From Sitta carolinensis (taxonomy: Eukaryota; Chordata; Aves; Passeriformes; Sittidae), in NCBI GenBank assembly GCA_032173965.1, contig CM063288.1:11016501-11080500 (forward strand): a DNA stretch of 64,000 bases. Direction: 5' to 3'. Shown piece after piece: positions 38,664 to 51,098 of the stretch. Each line of letters starts with the position of its first letter. The stretch's first letter is position 1. The notes below the pieces were generated by a model. It worked only from the letters and a program-made list of their open reading frames with translations, did no database searches and was not told the DNA's origin. A program made the position numbers and the translations under genes.

Positions 38664-40469
38664 GACTGATATTACCTTTTTCTTGCAATTTTCCCCTTTC
38701 TTAATTTCTCTGAGGTTGACATGTACATGCTTGCACCCACCCAGCTGTGCTGGAAGATATTAATTAAAGAACTACAGGAATGGGCATAACAAAATTGCAC
38801 TGGACTTGCTGCTGTTTACTTACATGACTTCCCTCTACTGGTCAGCAGAGGAATATTTCAAATATACCCTTTCCTCATTTGCTAGAAGTTAATGGTTCTC
38901 CCTTGGTCCAGGTGCTTGGGGTGATTCTCCCCTCTTTGTCACTTTGAAGCTCTGGCTAGGAGTGTTATGTGTATCAGCTGAACCAGGAAATCCTCAGAGC
39001 CATCAAGATGTGCAGAAGGAATTAGTTATGTGTTTGCAGAGACTTTAAAGGGAGCCATCAAAGAGGCAGGGAGCTAAAATAAAAGGAGAGGGTAATACTA
39101 GACAAACACTTAAGTACCAGAAAACATATAAACTTTGTGCTACACTTGGAGACAAGCTGCTATTCTTCTTGAACAGTTCCACTTGCACATAATGGATTCT
39201 TAAGTAGAGCTAATAAAGAAATTGAGCTGCACGCATACAAAATAAAGATAGGTGTGTCAGTATTCAGGACTAGAGCTCAGTTTCCAGAGTGCTTGGCACT
39301 CTGAGTGAGGACAGATGAAACACCAGAGCATTTTTTTTCTGGACCATGACTGCCCAATCCTGCGGAGTCATTGGGAGGTCAGGGCTGGTCAGGATGCACT
39401 GGCTGCTGCCACAGTCTGGGCTGCACAGGCTGGGCATCACTCCGGCCACAGCCACTTTCCCTGGTGAGTCATTTATATATACATGAGAGGCTTGGCATAG
39501 GGGAAACAGGAGTAACTCTGCCTGCACTCCCATACAGCTGAGGGAATCCTCATTAAGTCAGCTCTGATATCGCCCTGAGATTTGGCACAAAGCATGTGAA
39601 TAAAGGAAGGAACTGAAAATCTGTGGATGAAGGAATCTAGATGGACTGTATCCCAGAGTCTCTGAGAACCAGCTAATGAACAACTCCAATTACCTTTATA
39701 AATATCATGGACCTTAGGCAAGCCCCCAGTGCCATGAATTGCAAAGGCAATACAAAAGTGTTAGTGAAAAAGCAGGCCAATTTCTGCCCTGCTAATTGAG
39801 TCACTGTTAAGCTACAGAAGTCCAATGCACTAAAGTCACACAAGTAGTTCCAGTAAGTCTGTGTGGGAAACGTCAGTTGGATTTGGGGATAAGACAAAAC
39901 ATCTGTTAGCATACGGGCCCACAATTGCTGGAGAACGCCTGGACCTTCCCCATTCAACGAAGCACATCAATGGGGTGTTAAATCCTGCTCTGTCTGTAAA
40001 ATTTGGCAGTCAGGGCCATACTAGAGAGAGAAACCAGGAGAAACAAATGGGATTGACTTGACTGCACTTTGAGTTACAGCAATGGAAACTCATTGAAACA
40101 ATTCTGTGCCAGTATTAATATGCAGGAAGATCTGAATTAATATTTGAGAGGCAACATATCGCATACCCTGATGAAATGAAAGGTGGTTCAGCTGAGCTGA
40201 CAGCTGAGGCAAGACCTAATGCTGAGCAGGGAGAAATCAAACATAATCACTTTTTGCACAGAGTTTGAGCTGCATATTCTCAGCTGGTTAAAAATGTAGC
40301 TTCTCTTGTCCATACATCTGAAGAAAAGAGGGTGGTATTGGTGTCTTAAATAATCTTGTGATGTGTAAATAGAAATTGGCTTGGACAGGAAGGCTGCTGT
40401 AGAGATTGAAACCTAGCTAATGGACTGTGAACATCGGGCAATTGTTGATGGGAACAAACAGGGCTATGG

Positions 40470-40640
40470 GGAGGAGTTGTTTGGGGCCCTGCAAGCAGTA
40501 ATGCAAGGTTTGGCTTTATTTAATATCTTCATTAACGAGCTTGGAGAGAGTGCAGTCAGTGTGTTAATTAAATGAGCAGAAGATATTAAACTGGGAGGTG
40601 TGTCAAAAAAACTGCCACTGGTATAGAAATAATGGAAAAT
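40470..40640 (+). mobile_element. Decayed LINE reverse-transcriptase relic
   Basis: Translation from about 40483 reads GALQAVMQGLALFNIFINEL, and after GESAVSVLIK and a stop, AEDIKLGG. This aligns with the reverse-transcriptase block GVPQGSVLGPLLFNIFINDL followed by FADDTKLGG of CR1-type elements, including the catalytic aspartate block in degenerate form. It is on the + strand, like the relic at 33.2 kb, but covers a downstream part of the domain. An in-frame stop and substitutions show it is dead. Confidence 0.78.
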
Positions 40641-43600
40641 GACCTGAGGAGGTTACAAATGTAGCGAGGAAATAACAAGGTGAGAGGCAACATGGGGAGA
40701 AGACAAAGCAATCCTGAGGAAAATAATCAAAAAGCAGCTATTTAGAGGGTGGGAGGATTTGGAAAGCAGTAAGACTGTAAGAGACTGAATGGAGTTAGCA
40801 GATGGCAAATTGGGCCTGCTTTTTACTTTTATTTTTATTTTTACTACTTCTTTTTCCAACACTGCAGTTACACCTTTGCAATTCTCAGTCTAAATGCAGC
40901 ACTGTGGGCTGACACGAGGCTGCACCACTTGTGTTGGTAATTCACCAGAACACGCAGCTCTGAGGCCATCCAAAACCTGCTTGCAAAGGCTGCTTGCTCT
41001 GGTATGAGTGCAGCGAGGCAGTGGGGCTGTCCCCCAGGTAGTCCCAGACTAGTTACCATCAGCTGAAGCCCAGTAGAGTTCCAACCCATCATCTGCGCCC
41101 AGACGTTAACTGACTATTAAAGTCAGTTTTAAAGGGCCATGATTATGCCTGTGGTGAATTTGTCTGAGTACTGGAGTGTGTGCAGGGCCAGGTGCTGTAG
41201 CTACGGTGCTGAGCCTCTCTAGTAACACTCTTGTGTGCGTGGGGCACCCAGGAAGGGCATTCACCAAGGCACAGGAGTGCAGCAAGGAGACAGTTTACAC
41301 CTTCCCACACTGAGAAGCTGAGAAGCTGAGATCATGTCTGCTGTATCCTGTGCACCAGCTATATTGGGAAGCAGTTGGGGCAGCCTTGAATTCCTCTTTT
41401 GTGTCTGGACACCACGTCATGGATATTGCCACCATCAAATCATAGCCCCAAGCCGCGGCTAAATTGCAAGCTTTAGGCTAGACACCTGCACTTGCCAGTG
41501 GGAAGATTTCCATTACCTCCTCAGACTTCAGTTTCCAGCACAGAAAAATACTACATGCAGTTTGTTTTGCCATCTTACTCATGTGCTTGAAGTCAGAGAT
41601 TTGCCAAAACATCCTTCTGACAATGGTCCTTTATGTTGCCAGCTCTGAAGAGTTTTATAAGTTTACAATGGCAGTAATATAACTTCACTCCCTCCTAAGT
41701 GCAAGGATAAAATAGCTATTTTCAAACAGCTATAGATAACTTTAGCTATTCATTTTCTGATAATTGGATGTTAGTTCTATTGTCAATCCGAGCACATCTA
41801 CAGATGCTGCTGTCATTTGGGGGTTATTTAATTTATTTACCAATAACAGTGAACAAAGAATCTCCAGTCTAAAAATATGGTAAGCTTCCATCCAAAAAGA
41901 ACATGCAATCATAAGTTTAGTGTCCCAGTGGAATTTTTTTGTATCTCTTTTTGAGATGAATAACCTTCATATATAGAAAATAGGTTCCTCATCTGTACAT
42001 CTACACTTCACTGTAAATCCTGCAAACAGCCTTATTGAATTCATCAGCAAAAAAACTCAGTACATAAACCCTGGCCACTGCTTTCTTTGACTTCATGTAG
42101 GCAGAGCTTAAGAGGTTTTATAAAAGCATCAGGTGAGATAGTTTGCTTGGCATAGATCACAAAGCAAATTTTAAAGAAAAATCAGAAAGAGGAATCATTC
42201 AAGTCCTAAAAATCACTCCTAGATTGGAGTAAATACTTGGGTCTCATAAGGTCTTTCTGGCAACTTTCCATCTTTCCAGGGTTATTTGTAATTCTTAGCT
42301 CGAGAAGCACAGCAGTGTTGTGGCATCCACTTGATCAGAAAAAAGGGAGCATGTGGGTGGGCCAGACGTCATGTATTTTCTTGGTGTCACTTATTGCCAA
42401 AAGAGGTTATTTTAGTTGTATGGTTTATTTTGTTGAAATGTAATTATACTAATTATTCCCAAATTTACTGGTTAATTATAATTCCGAGATCTCTACCCTG
42501 GTACTTCCAGAGATGTACAAGTTTTGGGAAATGTTTCATAACATTAATATATTTCCACAACCCTGAGTCATTTGGCTAATGTTCCTACAATGCAAAAAAT
42601 AACATCCTTTAACAAGAAGGCATGGCCAGCTCCATGAAACAGCTGATCTGCATCAAAAAGGCATTTTGCTCAGTCTGATTTCACTGCAAGAGGCAAATGG
42701 CTTAAAACGAGCACAAAAGAACCTAAATGTTGGATCTTAGATTCATTACATCATTGCACAATTCCCTTATCCCTCCGTTTTCCTGGGGAATGAGGGGGCG
42801 TAAAGGCCATCCCACTGTTGCTACAGGAGGTCTGTTGGATGCTGTTACAAGGAAAGTTGGAAAGGCTGCCTCAATTTAGGGATAATTGTGTGACTGAGTT
42901 CAGCAGGAGTGTTGTCCTTGATTTCTGCAGCGGAAGGATGAGGGATGCACGCGAGTTACATTTGGATTTACAAAGAGGAATGGGTCAGCTACAAAGTGGC
43001 TGCCTGCTCCCTGGACCCTGATTTTAGACCTTCTCCTCTGTTCACATTGATGACCAGGGTTAGCAGTGATTGGAGTTGCTACCCCTGGTTCCTTCATGCC
43101 TGCACTCATGCTGTGGTGAAGGAAAGGGGAAGCTTTTCTCTGTAGTACACTGGGATGTTGTACATTACAAACAAACTTCCACAGTGGAAACTTAAACCTG
43201 TGCAGCCCTGGCACAGGCAGCACATCTCCGATGAGCCATGGAAAGGTGTGCTCTGCATTGTTCAGCCTCTTCAGAGATTGAAGTGGTGGTAACCATAAAC
43301 ACTGAAAAAAATGGTTTGAAGCTGCCATGGGAAGGTCACACAACTTTTTTTATTTTTTATTTTTTTAAAGAGGAAAGTGTCGTGGGTGGGAGGTAGAAGA
43401 AGTGAAATTATACCTGTTCACAGAAAAATAGCAGGGAAACCGTGAGGTTGGGGGAAATTGTCCTTGCTCACTGACTTCATTGGAATTGTGGTGCTGCATA
43501 GCTGGTGAAGATTAACCTACAAAACTCCTGGGAAACTTGCTGACTCTTCCTCCACAACCCCCAAAATAGAATGGAAGATCTGGAGCTCAGAGAGAATGCT

Positions 43601-46600
43601 GAGCTCTGGAAAGCTGAGTGCTTTCTACATGAGCAGATTAAGGACATCTTGCCATCGTATGTTACCCTGTGGGAACTACATTATGACCCTAATTTTGGTA
43701 TTAGTTGTATGAGTATCAGATGTTTTTGTAAGTATCATTTTCACTTTAGCTTCTCAAAAATATACGGAATTCCTTTTGGGAGTAGGGAGATGCCCATCTA
43801 TTTGTTAAACCAAGTTTTGAAATTTTCATGACTGTATACTGTAAATTGAAACATTTGATCTGTTTATGTGTGTAAGAAATGTTTACACAGCTTTTACTTG
43901 CAGCTGTAGGATGGGAGTTGGGAGTAGTACTGGAAGTCCCATACTGTTATGTGTAAAGATGTTTTGATACATCTAGGAGAATGTAAGCAAGTAGGTCAGT
44001 GGATAATGACTTCATGATTTGGAGCAAAGGCAGAATTTGGGGAAGAAGTGGCAAGGCCTTGCTGGAGAAAAAGGAACAAATGGAAAATCTGAATGATGAC
44101 TTAGGCTAAAAATATCAATGGAGAAAGCTGAACAAAGTTAAATGCATGCATATGGTATGATAGAGTCATGTTTAACACGCCCAGCAATCAGCTGTAACTG
44201 GGAGAAGCAGCCTGTGAGTGCATGCGAGTGCTCTGCCATGGTGTGAGCTTGAGGGCAGAGCCTCAGACAAGGGAGGGATCTGTGACCCCTCCCCTCAGAC
44301 TCTTCCAGTTCTAACTGCAAACACACTGGCATGAGTGATCAGATTGTTCATTTAATTCCATAAATATTGAAATACTCAGGACTCTGTTGTTCTTGGAATA
44401 GACATGCATTTCACCGATGAGATTGGATCTCGGTTGGTTGACAGATCACATATAATGGAGAAGCTGCTGCTCTTTTACAGTCTGTTAAAGCCATAACCAT
44501 CTTAGTCCATCTGAAAGCACCCCTGCTTGACAAATCAGATTTCCTGGGTCAAACATTTTTTAAAGTTTATTTGACATATGCCAATGCAGCCTAGTAAAGT
44601 GTCACTTAAAGAAAGCAGTTAAATTTGGCCTGCTTTTGAGTGATCCACTTGGCTTGGTTGGAGCATGCTGGTGGCTTTCCTTCTGCTAACAGGCCCTTGA
44701 ATTGAGGTTAGTGGTGAACAGACCAAAAGAAAGAAATTATATCAGCTATGACAGGATGGCATGGCTCATACTGTTAGGGAGGAAGCAGGTAAAAGAATAA
44801 TTGTTAGTTGAATGGAGTACTTTTCCTAAGCGCATTCCGCAGGTTTTCATATCAGCTCAGTCTGGCCTCACTTTTACGTGGAATATTATGCTTGCACAAA
44901 TACCAGAAGCTTCTTTTTCCTCAAGGCAGGATAGGACCAAAATGAGGGGCTGAAATGCATTTTCCTTGGTGTTTGGAATACATCGTGTGTATGGCACAGA
45001 GATTTTGCCAATGAGTAATTTGCAGCAGTAAGCATTGACCAGGCTTTTGGTTCTGCTTACTAAGCAGACAGTTGTAAAAGGTTGTAGTTGCTGGTAAGGG
45101 CAGTCAGTAGTGTTTGATATGGGAGGAAGCAGACAATCAGAGGAAGATACAGGTTGAGTGTCAGGAAAAGTGTCATCAGTAGGGTCTGGAGGTGCTCAGA
45201 TGACTGACATGTCCATTGCCCTGGAGGATGCAGATAGTGGTGCAGGAGGACTCAGGTTGCAAAGGCAAGTCTTTTCCTGCCCTGAAACCTCTGATGAGGA
45301 CAGACTGAGCTCTAGTGCTGGCTGGGCTGCTTCAGTCATCTTAGCTGCTGCAGCCACTGCAAAAGCACCAAAGGAGGTCCCTTCTAAGAGGATTTGCTGG
45401 GCGATGTCTTCAGGAAGCACTTCTTGGCCCTGGTAGTACTGGGGACCTGGCTCAGGGGGTCTGAGGGGATGAGACCCTGGCAGGAGTTGGGCTGGGAGCC
45501 AGGATCTGGTCTGTGTTGGTTTTTGTGATGGGCTGTATTTGTGCTTTGGTGATAACTCTCACCTGTCCTGTTGGGACTGATTGGTATTGCTGGGGGCATC
45601 CATGGGTGCAGCAGGCTGTTCCCATCCCACAGGAACTCCAGTGAGTTCAGGCTGTCAGGAGGCTATGACCTCGATGGCATAATCCACAGAGCAGTGGGGA
45701 AATACCTTCCAAAAGGAAAGTTGTTGACCATCCCTGTACTGTCACTGTGAAGAGCTGTGGGATGAGAGCAGGGATTAAAACTCTGAGTAAAGCAGCACAG
45801 AAATTGACCCCAAGAGATTTAACTGCAACCTCTTCTCCTGCAGTGAATGCATGAGTGTGTCTGTGTACATCTCTAAATTTCACTGCTGCCTAATTTCCCT
45901 TCTACGAAATATCAACCAATTTCTAGTGCCAAGGAACCTAATCATCTGTTTATTAAAATGAGACAGACAATAAGTTTGTGTGGGGAAATGGTAAGGCAGT
46001 GCACATTGATCATGCTGATTTAGGACAGTACTGCCATCGCAGCATTTCCAGAGACAAATTCTTTGCAGCTAATTGCATAATAAATTCCAGTAAACCATTT
46101 TATGAGGTATTTCCCAAAGATATAAGCCTTTCATGAAAAATAAAACCAAAAAGAGCAAATGACGAGTTGTAGAGTTTTTTCCTAAGTATTATATGAACAT
46201 AAGAAGAGAGAGAAGGAAAAAATGCAAATCATGTCAATTTATTGCTAAATCTGTTGTAATGGGCTAATTTTAAATACTGTGGAACATGTTAAAACTCATA
46301 CAGATTTTCCATCTCAAAGCCAAAGAAGTTGAGTCCTGAGCTATTGCAGGTCAGGATTTTCATCTCACTAAGTTTCAGAGGTGGCAATCCTGTCATGTCA
46401 TGAATCTTAACCAACCCAGACAAGGCCTGATGCTAGACCAGCTTGAAGAGAATGCAGAGACACTGTGGTAGTGGGACTCAGCCTCTTCTTCTTCCTTCCT
46501 GCTGTGGCCATGGAGCTGCGGTGCCAGCAGTGGATATCCTGGACTTGGAACATCAGTTGGAAACAGCAGCCATCATGTGCAGACAGTGTAAACACCTGTG

Positions 46601-48876
46601 GGGCTCACCAGAGAGCAACTCCCCCAAATGCTCAGTGGTAGTACTTAGTAAAGTGCCTTTTTACAGGGGATCTCAAATTTCGATTTTCTCAGAAGACACG
46701 GAAGCGCAGAGCAGTTAATTGGATTTCCCAGGGAAGCATAGCAAGCACTGGAGGACTGAGGCTGGCTTCCTTGTTTCCCAGCCTCCAGCACAAGGCAGCA
46801 GACTGTTGGCCACACTACTTTAATATTTCTTTTGGTGACTGGGAGCAAAGCATGACATTTCCTTTTTTACTTTGATATCGAAGGGCACAAATTCTCATTT
46901 CTTGAAAATATTTGTCACTTAGAGCATGCCTATACAAATTCTCTCCTTGGTTCCTACAAGTGTTGTGCTGTGGGATCAATTTAGGGACTCCAGGCAGGGA
47001 GAGGCCGCAGTCAGACCAGGAGGGGGCTGGGTCTCCTCCAGTTTTCATATATGAGATGTTTCAGGCAGTGCTAATTTCTGAAAAACTTATTTGGTGGTTC
47101 AGACACTGGGAAATTTCTTTGCCAGGGTAGCTTTGTCACAGGAAAGCTTTTCCTCCTTAACATGTTGTATGAAATTGGGAGTTGTAACCTCCCAGAGTAG
47201 CTGTAGCTGTCAGTCTGCTGATTAGAAGAAAACATTTTCTTTTCTTCTTCCTCCTCTCCCCTCCCCATGCAGTAAAATTATTTGATTACAAAGAAATGGG
47301 GAGATAAATATACTGCCTGTGGTCTTGTCTTTGAGCCCAGGGTAGCTGATCCTTTCAGTGGTCACAGCTGGGATGCGGATAAACCCTGACTGTGCAGTGG
47401 GCACATGCACAGGGTGAGACCCTGCTCCCATCTGTAGAGAGCCCACTGCTGTCAGGTCACCCCACTGCTCCTAGGGCTGGGGGGACAGAGCCTTCCCCAG
47501 AAATTTCCATCTGCACCTGCCCTCGGACAGAACAGAGATTTCCCACCTTGCTGACAGAGCCACTTTGCCTGAAGTTCAATGGGTCAAGTAAAGCTGAAGG
47601 AGCTGGGTAGTTCATGGACTCCAGCATTAGTTAATTAGTTCTCACCTTGCCCTGAGCTGGGTCAGGCATGAGGTGTTTGTCTCAAGGGGGAACTGAGGTG
47701 AAGTGGTTCATCACTAAAGGAGTATCAGATCATGCCAGAACAACCATGAGGGCCCAGGACTAGCTGCCTCATTAGACCTCTCCATCTCTGCTCCTGACAG
47801 GAGAGATGCTCATGCTCTCTTTAAATGTGCTGTTAATTAAATGTTCCCTGAAGATAAGGATGCTGTAGCAGCATGCCTAGTGTTGACTCCCAGATCAAAG
47901 GAGTGAGTTCCCTGCACAACAGCCATTAAAGGTGCACTTTGGACTGACACAGACCAGAGATAGGCATAAGAAATTTAAGCCAGGGGTTAGGTGAAAAAAC
48001 TGTGATAAAAGTATCTCAGACAGATTCACAGAAATCAGATGACTGTGAGGTAGGAGAAAGTTCCATAGAATTATTGCACACAAACATACAGAGTGTGATT
48101 TTATCCTTGTACATAGTTAACAGCTGGCATAGCAATGGGCTTTAATCTGGGGAGAGGGGGACATCTGCTTGTTGGTGGGAAGGGGGAGGGAGAAAAAAAA
48201 CATTTATAAATTTTTCTGGTAAAACGGGCATTTGTTGTTCTCATTTTTTATGCTATTGTTTCCAACAATTGTTACATGGTTGTTAAATTTTTTTAAGTAA
48301 TTTTAGATTTTCCAAAAGTGACCATGATTTGTTACTTATACTGTAGCTTACAGAAGTGACACACTTAATATCGGGGGGTCCAAACCTGGATATCTACCAA
48401 TGGAGATGGAGATCAGGTAAATGCACACCTGCTCTTCCAAAGAGGAAAAGCTGCTGTTTGGCACCTGGTTTGAGAGGCAGCCACAGGCTGTACCTTGAGC
48501 ATTTTGGATGAGGTTAGAGCTGAGCGCTGCCATTAATCGCCAACCTTGGAGTAGGCCCAGCATGGCTTTGTGTGACAATGGTGTTCAGACAGCAGGCCAT
48601 CCACCAGGAGACCCCGTGTCCCTGGAGGAGGCTCTGGTCCATCCCCAGCAGTAGCTGAGTGCAGGGTGCCGAGGAGACCCGGCAGGAGCTGTGCTCCCCA
48701 GGCCCAGCGCCGTAGGCAGCGCGTGCCAGCTTGCTCTCCCAGCCGGAGGGAAGGTGGTGGTGGCCACAGCAGAGTCTGTGTTGGAGCAGGCAGGTGAGAG
48801 GGAGGCGCCTGCAGGGAGAGAAGAGTAATTGTGTGGCACTGTGGCCATGCCTGTCATCTGCTCTTCTCTTTTACAG

Positions 48877-49032
48877 ACACTTAACAAGAACAACTTGATA
48901 CCAGACGACAGGACCAACTTCTACCCGCTGCAGCAAACCAATGTGTACACAACAACCTATTATCCCAGTACACTGAATAAATATGATTACAGGCCTGAGG
49001 CCTCCCCTGGAAGGACCTTTAGCAACAGCTGA
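48877..49032 (+). CDS. SEMA5B: SEMA5B terminal coding exon (cytoplasmic C-terminus)
   Basis: The acceptor is CTCTTTTACAG and the exon starts in phase 0. It encodes TLNKNNLIPDDRTNFY, then PLQQTNVYTTTYYPSTLNK and YDYRPEASPGRTFSNS, ending in TGA at 49030-49032. The LNKNNLIPDD and LQQTNVYTTTYYP strings are close to the human SEMA5B C-terminus as I know it. The last residues differ slightly (GRTFSNS). The frame is intact. The tail is tyrosine-rich; no catalytic domain is expected. Confidence 0.97.
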   Translation, partial: TLNKNNLIPDDRTNFYPLQQTNVYTTTYYPSTLNKYDYRPEASPGRTFSNS

Positions 49033-51092
49033 TGATGGACAGATCCTATGGGACTGGATAACTTCCTATATGATTTTTTTTTTTAATTGATTTTATGGAC
49101 CAAATGCTGGCCCAGCTTCTAGATGTAAATATTGTACAGTAAGGTCTTTTTTTTTTTTTTTTTCCTTTGGTTAATTGTGTTTCTTGTAAACAGCACATCT
49201 CCTTACAAGGACAAAAATTCAAATGGACTGTTCTGCAGAGCTTTTTTGGATATTTGTCTCGAGATGGCTCTTCTACTGCAACTGTTTATGGCTGGAAGGT
49301 CAGCGTGCTGTCCAAGGCTGAGGTTGTTGAGGAAGGGGCTGTATGCTGGGCTTGGTGGCCACTGAGCAGCCACACACAACACATGGGAGTACTCCAAGCA
49401 CAGCAAGAGGTGGCCTCCTGGGGCAGGACTGCATGCACCCTTCCTGAGCCAGGACAACAGTGGTGTGCTGGATGACACACAGCTCATGGGACAGGCCAAA
49501 CAGGACTCCATCATGCCAATAACTTGAAGAACATTTTCTTTTTCCTTTTTTCTTTTAAATTTTTGATTTTTTTTTATGTTGCTGAGGAAAAAAAAAAAAA
49601 AAAAAAAAAGAAGTAGTAACTTTCTAGGGCAGTGTTCCCTGTATCTTCAACAGAATCTTTTCATATTACAGGAAATACTCTCTGCAGCCTTCTTTGGTAA
49701 TCTGCAGTTCAGCTGATGAGAAACAACACACAAACGAAGTGCATTATCCAAAGAAGCTTTCCAGAATGTTTCCAGTCTTAATTAAAAGAAAATTATACAG
49801 GCAGTGAGACACTGAGGAAAGTAAATGTTGGAATAACATTGGAGACATGAACTTGGAGTGCCTAACAAACAAAGATGTTTATATCACTGGAAAAAGAGAT
49901 GTGATGATTGCCGCACAAGAGCCATGAGCTTTTTTTCTTTCTTCCTTTTTCTTTTTCCAAAATAGTTTTAACCCTTTTTGTTCTAGCTTTGATCCTTATT
50001 GTGTCTGCCAGGAGAGGCCACTTTAGAGGCCATGCTCTTCTTGTGGGGAATCACCATGCTTTGGGCTAATATTTCCTCTTGTTTTATTTTTGGGGTTTAG
50101 TTCATATACTTTCAAAAAATGAGTGATTCTGACTTTTCAGGGGGAAGGTATTTTTTTAAGGAATGTTTCAATAGTCTGACAAGACCCAGAAAGTCTGCTG
50201 CACATTCTTATAGTGTCTTCCAGTCAGTACTCTATGAAATAGTTACACAGCTGAGTAATGTGCATTGTTTGCCAATATTTCTTTAATTTTTCTGAGAAAA
50301 AACAACCCAACAAACAAATGCTGCTGCAGCTGTTGAAGTAAATTGGAGCGGTAGCATTATTAAACAGTATATCCAGCCTTGAAATGTAATTTTGTGTATG
50401 TGTGTGACTGTGTCTATAAGAACTGTATTAGTCTGATGCAGAAGCCATGTTGTCTACAACCAGATGTTTGTCTGACATAACTGTTTGGCAAAAAGGAAAC
50501 TTATTGCTGGTGCTTAATGTACAACTACATCCAGTGTGTTAGCAATGTGAACAAGTTCACCGCTGTTATCATTCAGTGTTTCTAAATATTTATGATGAAC
50601 TCCTGATGCTAAGTATTTTAGAATGTCGCAATACTGAGCATGAGATAAAAGTACACCCTGAAATACGCATGAGCTCCACGTGGTCCCGAGCTTGGCTTTG
50701 TTGTCTGCACCTTCCCCAGCAGTGCCGTGCCAGTGCCAGGCCCCCGGATCGGTCCATTCCCAGCAGTCCTGTCTGTCCCCGCTTGGTTTCGGATTTCGCT
50801 GTGAGCTGACATCAGTTGTTTCTCAGTGCTGTTCCTTTGCAATTGCTTGTTTGGAAGCCCAGCTTGGGCCATGTACTCAGCTCTTTCACGTAGGCTGCCG
50901 GTAGGAAATGAAGAAAGCCTGTGTTGCTTGTGACAAGTATATTGCTTTTCCTGCGAGGAAGAGCCAGCGTGACTCTGCAAGCCTGTGTGTTATGGTGGTT
51001 CGACCAGAGGGCAAGTATAAAATAGCCTCCCATTTTTAAATTACTTTGTTTGACTTCAGTTTGCAGTGATTGAAAGCTGTAGGGATATTTGT

Positions 51093-51098
51093 AATAAA
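51093..51098 (+). terminator. Candidate proximal poly(A) signal AATAAA
   Basis: A canonical AATAAA in TTGTAATAAAGCAGGGTTAT, about 2.06 kb after the SEMA5B stop. It would give a short 3' UTR isoform. No cleavage data are available. Confidence 0.4.

Larger units (their letters stand above)
31890..48876 (+). other. SEMA5B: SEMA5B last intron, 17 kb
   Basis: The intron runs from GTAGGG to CTCTTTTACAG and is by far the largest complete intron here. It contains two old LINE reverse-transcriptase relics (about 33185-33770 and 40470-40640), a tRNA-Ile/CR1 SINE (36749-36901), a TA microsatellite (37424-37481) and a 27-bp inverted repeat (38534-38663). A minus-strand open stretch of about 120 codons near 45195-45560 is unexplained. 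I see no further SEMA5B exon and no complete unrelated gene. Confidence 0.85.

Noticed and set aside
11671..49032. SEMA5A instead of SEMA5B
   Set aside because: The cytoplasmic tail with TPNHLHYKG, EKYTPMEFK and LQQTNVYTTTYYP is the SEMA5B tail. SEMA5A has a different C-terminus.
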